Assembly: GCA_947177595.1 (NCBI GenBank)
Contig: CAMWUZ010000059.1
Location: forward strand, 1-8,735
DNA from: an uncultured Porphyromonadaceae bacterium
Lineage (GTDB): Bacteria; Bacteroidota; Bacteroidia; Bacteroidales; Muribaculaceae
Direction: 5' to 3'
DNA: 8,735 nt
This document shows, one piece after another, positions 1 through 6,642 of this stretch. The notes under the pieces are model-generated. The model did not search any database, was not told the DNA's origin, and saw only the letters and a program-made list of their open reading frames with translations. The position numbers and the translations under genes are program-made. The number at the start of each line of letters is the position of its first letter. Position 1 is the first letter of the stretch.

Positions 1-612
1 ATACTCCTCCGCGTCAAACCATTCCGGAATCTCGAAGCTCTCTGTGCCCACAAGCACATCGCTCATTCTGTCAAGTGAATAAGTCTTGATATTGTCCTCC
101 TTGACATTGCGCCCGATCACATACCAGCGCTGCCTGAACAGCTTGATGAAATAAGGTTCGATAACAACGTCGCGCGTGGAATTTGACCTCGAGAACGGGC
201 TATAGGTAAAAACCAGCACCCGCTGCTCCTTCAGCGCGTCGAGCACCGCCTCAAGATAGAACCTGCTGGAAGGCACATCCTCCAGAAATACCTTGTGGCT
301 AACCTCTCTCGCATCGGTGAGCACATTGCTCATCGCCGCGGCATTCAGCAACCAGTCGGTCACACTCTCATTGTGCTCGTCGCCACCGTTGTCAATATAG
401 TATTCAAACGTTGCCGGGTTGCACTCGATGCTGATTTTAAACAACTCCTCGATAGCGTTGCGGTAATTGTAAAAAGTTCTGCGCGGTAAAGGCTCACCGT
501 TTGAAAAATCAGTCTTTTTCCACAGCACATTCAGCTCCTCGCGCGTAATGCACCCGTAGCGGCGGATAGTATCAATAAGCCAGATGTAACGGCTAAACAG
601 ATTTCGTGACAT
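1..612 (-). CDS. WYL-domain transcriptional regulator, 3' end cut by window edge
   Basis: The open frame runs from an ATG at 612 to the left edge, giving 204 codons without a stop, so the C-terminus is missing. Residues 1-60 (starting MSRNLFSRYIWLIDTIRRYG) look like an N-terminal DNA-binding helix-turn-helix segment. Residues about 117-195 look like a WYL domain, with the family's hallmark tripeptide as RWYVIG at 162-167 followed by the usual TYSLDRM at 177-183. WYL proteins are DNA-binding regulators whose WYL domain senses a ligand, often a nucleic acid or nucleotide; the ligand here is unknown. The start lies inside the end of the symporter gene (20-base overlap, different frame), which implies co-transcription and probable translational coupling. 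It may regulate the NamZ/symporter operon or act elsewhere; the sequence does not decide. Family call is firm, function is inferred. Confidence 0.85.
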   Translation of the reverse strand, partial: MSRNLFSRYIWLIDTIRRYGCITREELNVLWKKTDFSNGEPLPRRTFYNYRNAIEELFKISIECNPATFEYYIDNGGDEHNESVTDWLLNAAAMSNVLTDAREVSHKVFLEDVPSSRFYLEAVLDALKEQRVLVFTYSPFSRSNSTRDVVIEPYFIKLFRQRWYVIGRNVKEDNIKTYSLDRMSDVLVGTESFEIPEWFDAEEY

Positions 613-2071
613 AATCGCTTGATTTTATAGAAAACAAACTACTCAACCGTAGCCCTAGCATAGTCAGTACTGCATTGAGAATCAGCAACTCAAATCCCGT
701 TTCATAACTCAGATAGCGGTTTAGACCCGCCTGAATGAGCCACGCCGCGGCAGGAGCCGCAATACAGACAAAAGGCACAGCCGAGTCGCGCACACCGCGC
801 TTGCTCAACAGCCCGAAAGCAAACAGACCCAGTATCGGACCATAGGTATAAGAAGCGAGAGTATATACGGCGCTGATGGCATCGGAATCGCTCATATGGT
901 AAAAAGCTATGATTACCGCCGCCATTATAAGCGACATAAGCAGATGAATCACCTTTCGTGTGCGCTGTAAATCCTTCTCACCCTGACGCGTAGGCGTATC
1001 CAGAATATCCACCGTAAACGAAGTGGTGAGCGATGTGAGCGCGCTACCCGCCGCCGAATATGCCGCAGCAATGAGCCCCACGATGAAAATTATTCCTACC
1101 GCCACCGGCATGGAGGAGTGTGTGGCAACCAGTCCGAAAAGCTCATCGCTTTTCGCAGGCATCTCGATATCCGCATAAGTGGTGTAAATCACCACAAGTG
1201 TACCGAGAATCAAGAAGAGACCAATAACAAAAAACTGCATAACTCCGCTGAGGATCATATTCTTGCGTGAAGACACCGAGTCGCGGCATGCCAGATGACG
1301 CTGCATCATATCCTGGTCAAGCCCGTTGGTGGCGATAGCCATGAAGATGCCCGCCAGAAACTGTTTCCAGAAATATGAACCGCTCATAGGATCGTCAAAA
1401 AAGAAAATCCTGGATGATTCGTGGGAGCGTACGGCGTTCACCATTTCGCCAAACGACAAGTGCATATTATCTGCCACAAAGAAAATACACAGCCCCACAG
1501 CACCGATAAGACACGCGCTTTTAAGCGTATCGGTCCATATCAGGGTTTTCACTCCGCCATTCACTGTGTAGAGCCATATCAGAGCAACCGTCAGAAGCAC
1601 ATTAACCTCAAACGGAATGCCAAGAGGACGGAAAACCAAGAGCTGAAGCACCGCACACACCACAAAGAAGCGCACCGAGGCGCCGAGCATTTTCGAGATA
1701 AAGAATATCCATGCGCCGCTGCGGTAGCTCTGTCTGCCGAACCTTTGCCCCAGATAACCGTAAATCGACACAAGATTACGTTTGTAAAACACCGGCACCA
1801 GCACCAGCGCTATCACCACATAGCCCACAATGAAGCCGAGCACCATCTGGAGATAGGCATGCCCCTTTGCCGCCACCATGCCGGGCACAGATATAAACGT
1901 TACTCCGGATATTGACGCGCCGATCATCGCAAACGCAACGACAGCCCAGGGCGCTTTGCGGTTGCCGGTAAAAAAAGTGGCGTTGTCGCTACCGCGTGAT
2001 GCTATTGCCGAAATTGCCATGACCAACCCGAAATATGCGGCAACAGTGATAATTACTATAGTAGGACTCAT
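593..2071 (-). CDS. Sodium:solute symporter (SSS/SLC5 family) transporter
   Basis: A 492-aa polytopic inner-membrane protein with about 13 hydrophobic segments, the usual length for sodium:solute symporters. Family signatures visible are ATFFTGNRKAPW (31-42) before a Ser/Thr-rich helix (GASISGVTF, 51-59), the loop motif NGLDQDMMQRHLACRD (249-264), and the Ser/Thr-rich segment YSAAGSALTSLTTS (338-351), where this fold places sodium-site residues. It should import a small solute with Na+. The start codon overlaps the stop of the upstream NamZ-like gene as ATGA, and its 3' end overlaps the WYL regulator start, so the three genes form one operon. Pairing with an exo-muramidase suggests uptake of N-acetylmuramic acid or a related cell-wall sugar. 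That substrate is inference, since SSS members also carry sialic acid, other sugars, amino acids and pantothenate. Confidence 0.9.
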   Translation of the reverse strand: MSPTIVIITVAAYFGLVMAISAIASRGSDNATFFTGNRKAPWAVVAFAMIGASISGVTFISVPGMVAAKGHAYLQMVLGFIVGYVVIALVLVPVFYKRNLVSIYGYLGQRFGRQSYRSGAWIFFISKMLGASVRFFVVCAVLQLLVFRPLGIPFEVNVLLTVALIWLYTVNGGVKTLIWTDTLKSACLIGAVGLCIFFVADNMHLSFGEMVNAVRSHESSRIFFFDDPMSGSYFWKQFLAGIFMAIATNGLDQDMMQRHLACRDSVSSRKNMILSGVMQFFVIGLFLILGTLVVIYTTYADIEMPAKSDELFGLVATHSSMPVAVGIIFIVGLIAAAYSAAGSALTSLTTSFTVDILDTPTRQGEKDLQRTRKVIHLLMSLIMAAVIIAFYHMSDSDAISAVYTLASYTYGPILGLFAFGLLSKRGVRDSAVPFVCIAAPAAAWLIQAGLNRYLSYETGFELLILNAVLTMLGLRLSSLFSIKSSDYVTKSV

Positions 2072-3234
2072 GATTCCGGATATAAAAGATATGGTTTGCG
2101 TTTAGCTTTGAATGCCGTCACCTCATCGCTCCAACTTGCCCGGATTTCTTCGGCGGTGGCACCGCTTTCAATCATCTTCCTGATTTTGGCGTTACCGGCA
2201 AGCAGTTCAAAAAAAGAGGTGAAAAAATCCGCAGGTTTGCCCATGGAATTATAAGCATCGATTACATACTCAAAGTTAACTCCTTGCGCAATCATCTCCT
2301 CTTCAGACATTCCGCGCAGATTATGTCCGCGGCATCGCTTGCCGAGCTGAGGAGGATTTTTAGCTCCGGGGCGACTCTCCGGAGTGAAATAGAAATCTCC
2401 CGATCTCATTTTCGGATGACCGTAGATTGTAAAAGGAGTATCGGTGCCGCGACCGAGACTCACAGGAGTAGCCTCGAAATAGCAGGTGGAAGGATACATA
2501 TACACCGCTTTCATGTCCGGCAGATTGGGAGACGGAGCAACAGGCAGCCGGTAGCGGGTGGCATGGGTATAGCCGGTGCACGGTATAACCTTGAGGTTTA
2601 TCTTCTTACCCTCTTTCAGCCAACCTTCGCCGTTAGCCATCAGAGCCAGCTCACCAAGAGTCATGCCGTGCAGTGTAGGAATAGGCAAGCGCCCCACACC
2701 ACTGGCATATTTCATATCAAGCACCGGACCGTCAACCGTCATGCCGTTTGGATTCGGTCGGTCAAGTACCATAAAATCCTTGCCGTAGCGGGCGGCTGCG
2801 TTCATCAGATCAACCATAGTGCAATAGTAGGTATAGAAACGCAAGCCCACATCCTGAATATCTACCACGATCACATCTATATTGTCCATCACGCTCTTGG
2901 CAGGCATTCGCGTGCGTCCGTCATAGAGCGACGCGATCGGAATTCCGGTTTTTGCATCCTTGCCTCCCGCAACGTGTTCACCCGCATCCGCCGTGCCGCG
3001 AAAACCATGTTCCGGCGAGAATATCGTCGTGACATTAAGCCCGTTACGCAGCATAAGGTCAAGAGTATGCTCCTTTCCCACCATACCGGTATGGTTGCTG
3101 AGCAACGCGATTCTCTTGCCCGCAAGCATTGGCTTGTAGTCGGCTATTCGGGCGGCACCGACCTCAACTTCAGCATTTGCAACACCGGCAAACACCATAG
3201 TCGTGACAAAAAATAATAATTTCAGATAACGCAT
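2068..3234 (-). CDS. namZ: GH171/DUF1343 exo-beta-N-acetylmuramidase, NamZ-like, secreted
   Basis: Starting at the ATG at 3234 gives 388 aa with a clear signal peptide: MRYLK, a hydrophobic core, then ANA at 19-21 before the mature EVEVG. The frame extends upstream to a GTG at 3282, but that would put 16 extra residues before the signal peptide. Conserved DUF1343 blocks are SNHTG (46-50), SPEHGFRG (73-80), DIQDVGLRFYTY (125-136), LDRPNPNG (157-164), SPNLP (235-239) and SLGRGTDTPF (259-268). The family founder, Bacillus subtilis NamZ (YbbC), removes terminal N-acetylmuramic acid from the non-reducing end of peptidoglycan fragments; the Glu of the PEHG block is a catalytic candidate. A periplasmic role in cell-wall recycling or scavenging is expected. 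It is the first gene of an operon with a symporter and a WYL regulator. Family assignment is strong; exact substrate is inferred. Confidence 0.88.
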   Translation of the reverse strand: MRYLKLLFFVTTMVFAGVANAEVEVGAARIADYKPMLAGKRIALLSNHTGMVGKEHTLDLMLRNGLNVTTIFSPEHGFRGTADAGEHVAGGKDAKTGIPIASLYDGRTRMPAKSVMDNIDVIVVDIQDVGLRFYTYYCTMVDLMNAAARYGKDFMVLDRPNPNGMTVDGPVLDMKYASGVGRLPIPTLHGMTLGELALMANGEGWLKEGKKINLKVIPCTGYTHATRYRLPVAPSPNLPDMKAVYMYPSTCYFEATPVSLGRGTDTPFTIYGHPKMRSGDFYFTPESRPGAKNPPQLGKRCRGHNLRGMSEEEMIAQGVNFEYVIDAYNSMGKPADFFTSFFELLAGNAKIRKMIESGATAEEIRASWSDEVTAFKAKRKPYLLYPES

Positions 3235-3259
3235 TTTCTGAAAAGTGATAATGAGATTG

Positions 3260-3267
3260 TAAAGGTA
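3260..3267 (-). promoter_or_regulatory. Possible -7 element for the namZ operon
   Basis: On the minus strand this reads TACCTTTA, one base from the Bacteroidota -7 consensus TAnnTTTG, 25 bases before the chosen NamZ start. No TTG/TTTG sits at the usual spacing upstream (the nearest TTG is at 3307-3305), so support is weak. Confidence 0.3.
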
Positions 3268-3353
3268 TGGAGAAAATCTCACTCCCCGTGCCGATTCTGC
3301 GCATCAACCCTATAAATAATGTTAATATATCATTCCTCTCTCTATCCATACAC

Positions 3354-3361
3354 TAAATTTG
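3354..3361 (+). promoter_or_regulatory. Likely -7 promoter element for bioB
   Basis: TAAATTTG matches the Bacteroidota -7 consensus TAnnTTTG exactly and lies 30 bases before the bioB ATG, giving a leader of about 25 bases. A convincing -33 TTTG is not present. A short inverted repeat, TGTCG at 3360-3364 and CGACA at 3384-3388 (19-base gap), spans the expected transcription start and could be part of an operator, but it is too short to assign to BirA or any other regulator. Confidence 0.5.
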
Positions 3362-3391
3362 TCGTGTTAAACTGATAGAATAGCGACACTG

Positions 3392-4360
3392 ATGAATCTA
3401 CTTGACTCTATAAAACAGCGCGCGATGCAGGGCACTCCCGCAACTATTGATGAAGCGCTGCAACTAAATGATAATTACACACTTGATGAACTTTGTGATG
3501 CCGCAAATGAAGTACGTGCGGCAAGAGAGGGCAATGAGATAGACACTTGCTCTATTGTCAACGCCCGCTCCGGACGCTGCTCCGAAGATTGCAAATGGTG
3601 TGCGCAGAGCATACACTACTCCACCGGTTGCGAAGAATACGATATTATTCCTGAAACCCGGGTGATGGCGGCAGCCCGTGCGAACGACGAATATGGAGTG
3701 AAACGCTTTTCGCTCGTGACCAGCGGCAGAAAAGTCACCGCTGCGCAGATCGACCGTTTCTGCGATATGTTTCGCAAGATAGCAGGTGAAACCTCGCTAT
3801 ATCTCTGCGCCTCTATGGGTCTGCTATCAAAAAATGAGCTTCAGAAACTCAAAGATGCAGGAGTCAAGCGCTATCACTGCAATCTCGAAACCTCATCATC
3901 ATACTTTCCGGAACTATGCACCACCCATACCCACGAGGACAAGCTGCGCACTATCCGCGCAGCGCGTGAAGTGGGCATGGATATTTGCAGCGGCGGCATA
4001 ATAGGCATGGGCGAAACCATGAGCCAGCGTCTTGAGCTTGCGCAAGAAGCGCGTGACGCGGGAGCTACCTCAATTCCGGTAAATGTGCTTTCTCCAATCA
4101 AAGGAACCCCTCTTGAAAATCAGCCCCTTATCAGCGAAGAAGAGATAGCCCGCACAGTAGCGCTTATGCGCTTTGTCGCACCAGACTGCACCTTGCGCTT
4201 TGCCGGCGGCAGAGCCCGCATGAGTCCGAAAATGACTGAACGCATATTGCGCGGAGGCATGAACGGCGCAATGATAGGTGACCTCCTCACCACCATCGGC
4301 AATAACGTCAAGGAAGACTACGACCTCTTCGCCGCCACCGGCTTCACCCTCCCCGAATAA
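3392..4360 (+). CDS. bioB: Biotin synthase (radical SAM), Type II-like cysteine pattern
   Basis: A 322-aa radical SAM enzyme that inserts sulfur into dethiobiotin, the last step of biotin synthesis, in the cytoplasm. The SAM/4Fe-4S motif CSEDCKWC gives C63, C67 and C70. Other BioB blocks are NARSGRCSEDC (57-67), RYHCNLETS (160-168, equivalent to YNHNLDTS of E. coli), DICSGGIIGMGET (197-209), PVNVLSPIKGTPL (229-241) and LRFAGGRARM (268-277). Of the E. coli auxiliary 2Fe-2S ligands, C139 and C199 match C128 and C188, and R269 appears to match R260, but the C97 position lies in RFSLVTSGR (105-113), which has no cysteine. Extra cysteines occur at 35, 53, 80, 124, 162 and 176. This resembles anaerobe-type BioB using a different auxiliary cluster. 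No other bio genes are adjacent; a terminator follows, so the gene is probably monocistronic. Confidence 0.93.
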   Translation: MNLLDSIKQRAMQGTPATIDEALQLNDNYTLDELCDAANEVRAAREGNEIDTCSIVNARSGRCSEDCKWCAQSIHYSTGCEEYDIIPETRVMAAARANDEYGVKRFSLVTSGRKVTAAQIDRFCDMFRKIAGETSLYLCASMGLLSKNELQKLKDAGVKRYHCNLETSSSYFPELCTTHTHEDKLRTIRAAREVGMDICSGGIIGMGETMSQRLELAQEARDAGATSIPVNVLSPIKGTPLENQPLISEEEIARTVALMRFVAPDCTLRFAGGRARMSPKMTERILRGGMNGAMIGDLLTTIGNNVKEDYDLFAATGFTLPE

Positions 4361-4416
4361 ATAACTTTGAATGCCATATAGCTGCAAACTTCCCTTACTG
4401 AGGATTACAAAAAGAA

Positions 4417-4449
4417 TCACCGAGAGCTCATCCTCCCGGTGACTGTTTT
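4417..4449 (+). terminator. Rho-independent terminator after bioB, possibly bidirectional
   Basis: The hairpin spans 4417-4442: outer stem TCACCG/CGGTGA, one A-C mismatch, then GAG/CTC closing a 6-base loop. It is followed by TTTT at 4446-4449. It starts 56 bases after the bioB stop. The run AAAAA at 4409-4413 would give a T-tract for leftward transcription as well. The T-tract on the plus strand is short, so efficiency is uncertain. Confidence 0.65.
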
Positions 4450-4508
4450 ACTCCCAATATTACAAACTCACTCACACATCTCAATCAGTTATTCCTAATT
4501 ACACCCCC

Positions 4509-4536
4509 TTGCCACCTCAATTTTTTTGTAATTTTG
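4509..4536 (+). promoter_or_regulatory. Candidate promoter of the nuclease-like gene pair
   Basis: TAATTTTG at 4529-4536 matches the Bacteroidota -7 consensus exactly, and CTTG with TTG at 4509-4511 is a candidate -33 element with a 17-base gap, slightly short of the usual spacing. It would give a leader of roughly 110 bases. That leader contains a 6-bp inverted repeat (AATGAA 4605-4610, TTCATT 4623-4628) just upstream of the start codon. The rest of the 294-base gap between bioB and this gene holds only the bioB terminator; no further gene is seen in it. Confidence 0.5.
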
Positions 4537-4654
4537 TGAAATAACTATTGTTACAGCTTTATCACAGACTACTGTCTTGTTAAGATGCTGTCAGCTTTGT
4601 AAAAAATGAATTTGCAGACTATTTCATTAATCCTTATAAAATATACTTCCTTGC

Positions 4655-5374
4655 ATGAAGAAGCTAACTCAAGAAGAACAGGTTATTGAAGCTTTACGTA
4701 AGCAAGGCGGGTACGCTACATTACGATGCCTTAACGAGGTAATGGATTTTTCTTCATGGAAAACGCTTACTCCGGAGGCAAGTGTGAGGCGTATTGTCCA
4801 GCTAAGTGATTCCATATTTAGGATCCAACCCGGACTTTGGGCACTTGAGGAAGCTCGGGACAGAGTTCTAAAGAAATTCAAGATTATCAATGGCGATAAA
4901 CAAAGTGAAGAACTATTTAACCATTCTTATTATCAAGGGCTATTAATCGAGATAGGGCACTTTAGGAATTCAAAGACGTACATACCACCACAAGACCAAC
5001 ATCATTTGTTCTTGGAAAAAGAATTGGGGGATATGACTGATTTAAAGATTTTGCCACAATTTACTTATGATTATCTTCTTCGTAAAGCACGAACTATAGA
5101 TGTAATATGGTTTAATGAACGAACTATGCCAACTCATTTCTATGAAGTGGAGCATACTACAGACATAAAGAATTCTCTTACCAAATTCTACGAGTTACAG
5201 GATTTCTTTTCATCGTTCTATATAGTGGCAGGTAAATATCGGGAAAATGCGTTTAAAGACAAATTCAATGCCTCTATATTTACTTCTATAAAAAATAGAG
5301 TGCAATTTATTACTTATGATAAAGTTGCTGCGTTACATTCTAATTTGTCTCAACAAAAAAATATCCTTTGGTAG
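4655..5374 (+). CDS. Winged-helix plus PD-(D/E)XK nuclease-like protein, uncharacterised
   Basis: This 239-aa protein has no established function that I can name. Residues about 3-66 look like a small winged-helix unit resembling HARE-HTH domains: helices around EEQVIEALRKQGG, a Thr-Pro segment (TLTPEASVRRIVQLSD, 37-52), and a wing ending FRIQPGLWAL (55-64). Residues about 90-228 look like a restriction-endonuclease fold: YYQGLLIEIG (92-101), then TIDVIWFNE (147-155) and HFYEVEHTTDIKNSL (161-175), which gives the D-(X14)-ExE pattern D149, E164, E166. The usual Lys is replaced by Glu, as in some active restriction enzymes such as BamHI. A strand-like FYIVAGKYR (188-196) and a C-terminal helix follow. 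The gene is strikingly AT-rich compared with bioB and msrAB, and a second small gene starts 3 bases after its stop. No methyltransferase is nearby. Nuclease activity and a defence role are inference. Confidence 0.75.
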   Translation: MKKLTQEEQVIEALRKQGGYATLRCLNEVMDFSSWKTLTPEASVRRIVQLSDSIFRIQPGLWALEEARDRVLKKFKIINGDKQSEELFNHSYYQGLLIEIGHFRNSKTYIPPQDQHHLFLEKELGDMTDLKILPQFTYDYLLRKARTIDVIWFNERTMPTHFYEVEHTTDIKNSLTKFYELQDFFSSFYIVAGKYRENAFKDKFNASIFTSIKNRVQFITYDKVAALHSNLSQQKNILW

Positions 5375-5377
5375 GTT

Positions 5378-5584
5378 ATGAAGTCCTTCATTATTTATAC
5401 GACTCAAGGGACTACGTATGGTCCCAACATGAATGTGGATATAGAAAACTGTCAGGTTTTAGGAATAGTACAATCAAGCACTGAATTAGACGCTGTTAAT
5501 GAACTTTTCAAGAATAACGACTGGATTAAACGTGCTGGATTCACTAAGGATTATGTAGTGGTGAAACAGCTTCTTTCATCATAA
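5378..5584 (+). CDS. Small 68-aa protein coupled to the nuclease-like gene
   Basis: I do not recognise a named family. The ATG lies 3 bases after the stop of the upstream gene, and base composition is similarly AT-rich, so the two are surely co-transcribed. The product has a strand-like N-terminus (FIIYTTQGTTYGPN, 4-17), a turn with ENCQVLGIV (23-31), a helix STELDAVNELFKNN (34-47), DWIKRAGF (48-55), and a last strand YVVVKQLL (59-66). The strand-Gly-turn-helix order is reminiscent of HicB-type antitoxins (strand, 'GC..xGdTxeEA', helix), but the similarity is by eye and weak. It carries no signal peptide or membrane segment. It could be an antitoxin or inhibitor, a specificity or accessory subunit, or an unrelated passenger. 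The coding call is good; function is unknown. Confidence 0.75.
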   Translation: MKSFIIYTTQGTTYGPNMNVDIENCQVLGIVQSSTELDAVNELFKNNDWIKRAGFTKDYVVVKQLLSS

Positions 5585-5700
5585 CAAAAAGAAGATGTGA
5601 ATGAGGTTATTGACTATCTTTGAAAAGACGTATATAATCTTTGCCTAGACTTACCCGTATCATCCTTGCTAATACTGATGAACACGATTGAGCGGGGGAT

Positions 5701-6642
5701 TTATTTGAGCAGGGGGAGGAATTTGCCGTAGCCTTCCTCCTCCATTTTTTCGGCGGGGATAAAGCGGAGAGCGGCGGAGTTGATGCAATAGCGGAGTCCA
5801 CCCTGGTCTTGTGGTCCGTCAGGAAACACGTGTCCGAGATGTGCGCCTGAAGATGAGCTTTTTACCTCGGTGCGGATTCTGCCGAATGAGTGGTCGGGCA
5901 GCTCGTTTAGCAGCGCCTCGTCAATAGGTCGGGTGAATGCAGGCCATCCGCAGCCGGAATTATATTTGTCCGTCGAGAGAAAGAGCGGAGTGCCGTCACA
6001 AATATCCACATATATGCCTTTGCGGAACTCTTCGTCGTACTCGTTGGTGTAAGGGCACTCAGTGGCAGCATGTTGAGTCACCTCCCACTGCAATGGAGTG
6101 AGACGCCTGCGCAGTTCCGCTTTTGAAACAGTACCTGTACCGGTAAGCGCTTTAGCCTCACGAAATAGCTCGGGATTAACATGGCAGTATCCTCCCGGAT
6201 TTTTAACTAAGTAATCCTGATGATACTCTTCGGCGGGATAGAAATTTTTCAGCGGTCCCCACTCAACGGCTATCGGCTCGGTGTATCTGCGTTGCAGCAT
6301 CGCTATCATCGCTTCAACAACCTCGGTATCAGCAGCATCGGTATAATATATGCCTGTGCGATACTGAGTGCCGACATCGTTCCCCTGACGATTGAGCGAC
6401 AGCGGGTCTATACTCTTGAAAAACAGAGTAATGAGGTCGGTCAGACCTACCACATCATCATTATACACCACTTTTACCGTTTCAGCGGCGTTGGTTTCTC
6501 CGGTACACACCATTTGGTATGTAGGATTCTCCACGATGCTGTTGGCATATCCCGCCTCGGCTTTCTCAACTCCCCCAATCAGAGCAAACAGGTGGGCGGT
6601 ACCCCAAAAGCAACCGCCGGCAAAAAATATTTCTTTAGTCAT
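5701..6642 (-). CDS. msrAB: Bifunctional peptide methionine sulfoxide reductase MsrA-MsrB
   Basis: From the ATG at 6642 this is a 313-aa fusion repairing both methionine sulfoxide epimers. The frame stays open 17 codons further, but those residues sit inside the glycosyltransferase gene and MTKEIFFAGGCFWG is the normal MsrA beginning. The MsrA domain (about 1-160) has catalytic C11 in GGCFWG, NPTYQMVCTGETNAAET (39-55), EEYHQDYL (138-145) and GYCHVN (151-156). The MsrB domain (about 175-313) has TQHAATECPY (189-198), SGCGWPAF with recycling C231, HLGHVFPDG and RYCINSAALRF with catalytic C286. The zinc CxxC pairs of many MsrBs are absent: D213/D216 and a serine run (262-265) occupy those places, as in other zinc-less MsrAB fusions. 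No signal peptide, so probably cytoplasmic. The start overlaps the upstream glycosyltransferase by 8 bases, so it is last in that operon. Confidence 0.95.
   Translation of the reverse strand: MTKEIFFAGGCFWGTAHLFALIGGVEKAEAGYANSIVENPTYQMVCTGETNAAETVKVVYNDDVVGLTDLITLFFKSIDPLSLNRQGNDVGTQYRTGIYYTDAADTEVVEAMIAMLQRRYTEPIAVEWGPLKNFYPAEEYHQDYLVKNPGGYCHVNPELFREAKALTGTGTVSKAELRRRLTPLQWEVTQHAATECPYTNEYDEEFRKGIYVDICDGTPLFLSTDKYNSGCGWPAFTRPIDEALLNELPDHSFGRIRTEVKSSSSGAHLGHVFPDGPQDQGGLRYCINSAALRFIPAEKMEEEGYGKFLPLLK

Larger units (their letters stand above)
4450..5700. other. AT-rich accessory island, probably horizontally acquired
   Basis: Hand counts of sample 60-base lines give 22 GC at 4921-4980 and 16 GC at 5281-5340, against 36 GC at 4201-4260 in bioB. 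The low-GC stretch begins just after the bioB terminator and ends at the msrAB stop. It contains the nuclease-like/68-aa gene pair. I found no transposase, integrase, tRNA or clear flanking direct repeats. The 116-base tail (5585-5700) holds no gene and no convincing terminator hairpin, although the cassette and the msrAB operon converge there; it has a repeated ATCTTTG (5616-5622 and 5637-5643). Confidence 0.6.

Noticed and set aside
1421..1915. Plus-strand open frame of 164 aa opposite the symporter
   Set aside because: His-rich shadow of a hydrophobic membrane protein read on the other strand.
2284..3216. Plus-strand open frame of 310 aa opposite the NamZ-like gene
   Set aside because: It is fully antisense to a gene with strong family motifs; its translation is His/Arg-rich with no recognisable domain, typical of a shadow frame.
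3235..3282. GTG-initiated 16-residue extension of the NamZ-like protein
   Set aside because: It would place extra residues before a complete signal peptide; the ATG at 3234 is the better start.
4373..4444. Short plus-strand frame beginning ATGCCATATAGC after bioB
   Set aside because: Only 23 codons, it runs through the terminator hairpin and has no protein-like features.
5615..5622. TATCTTTG, a perfect -7 element on the plus strand
   Set aside because: No -33 partner at the right spacing and no plus-strand gene downstream; likely chance in an AT-rich stretch.
5689..5720. Near-repeat GAGCGGGGGAT / GAGCAGGGGGA at the msrAB stop
   Set aside because: Imperfect, short and partly coding; no matching copy at the other end of the AT-rich island, so not treated as an attachment site.
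5607..5801. Minus-strand open frame of 64 aa overlapping the msrAB end
   Set aside because: Starts inside msrAB in another frame, has low-complexity Ser/Pro/Lys content, and has no start signal or homology that I recognise.
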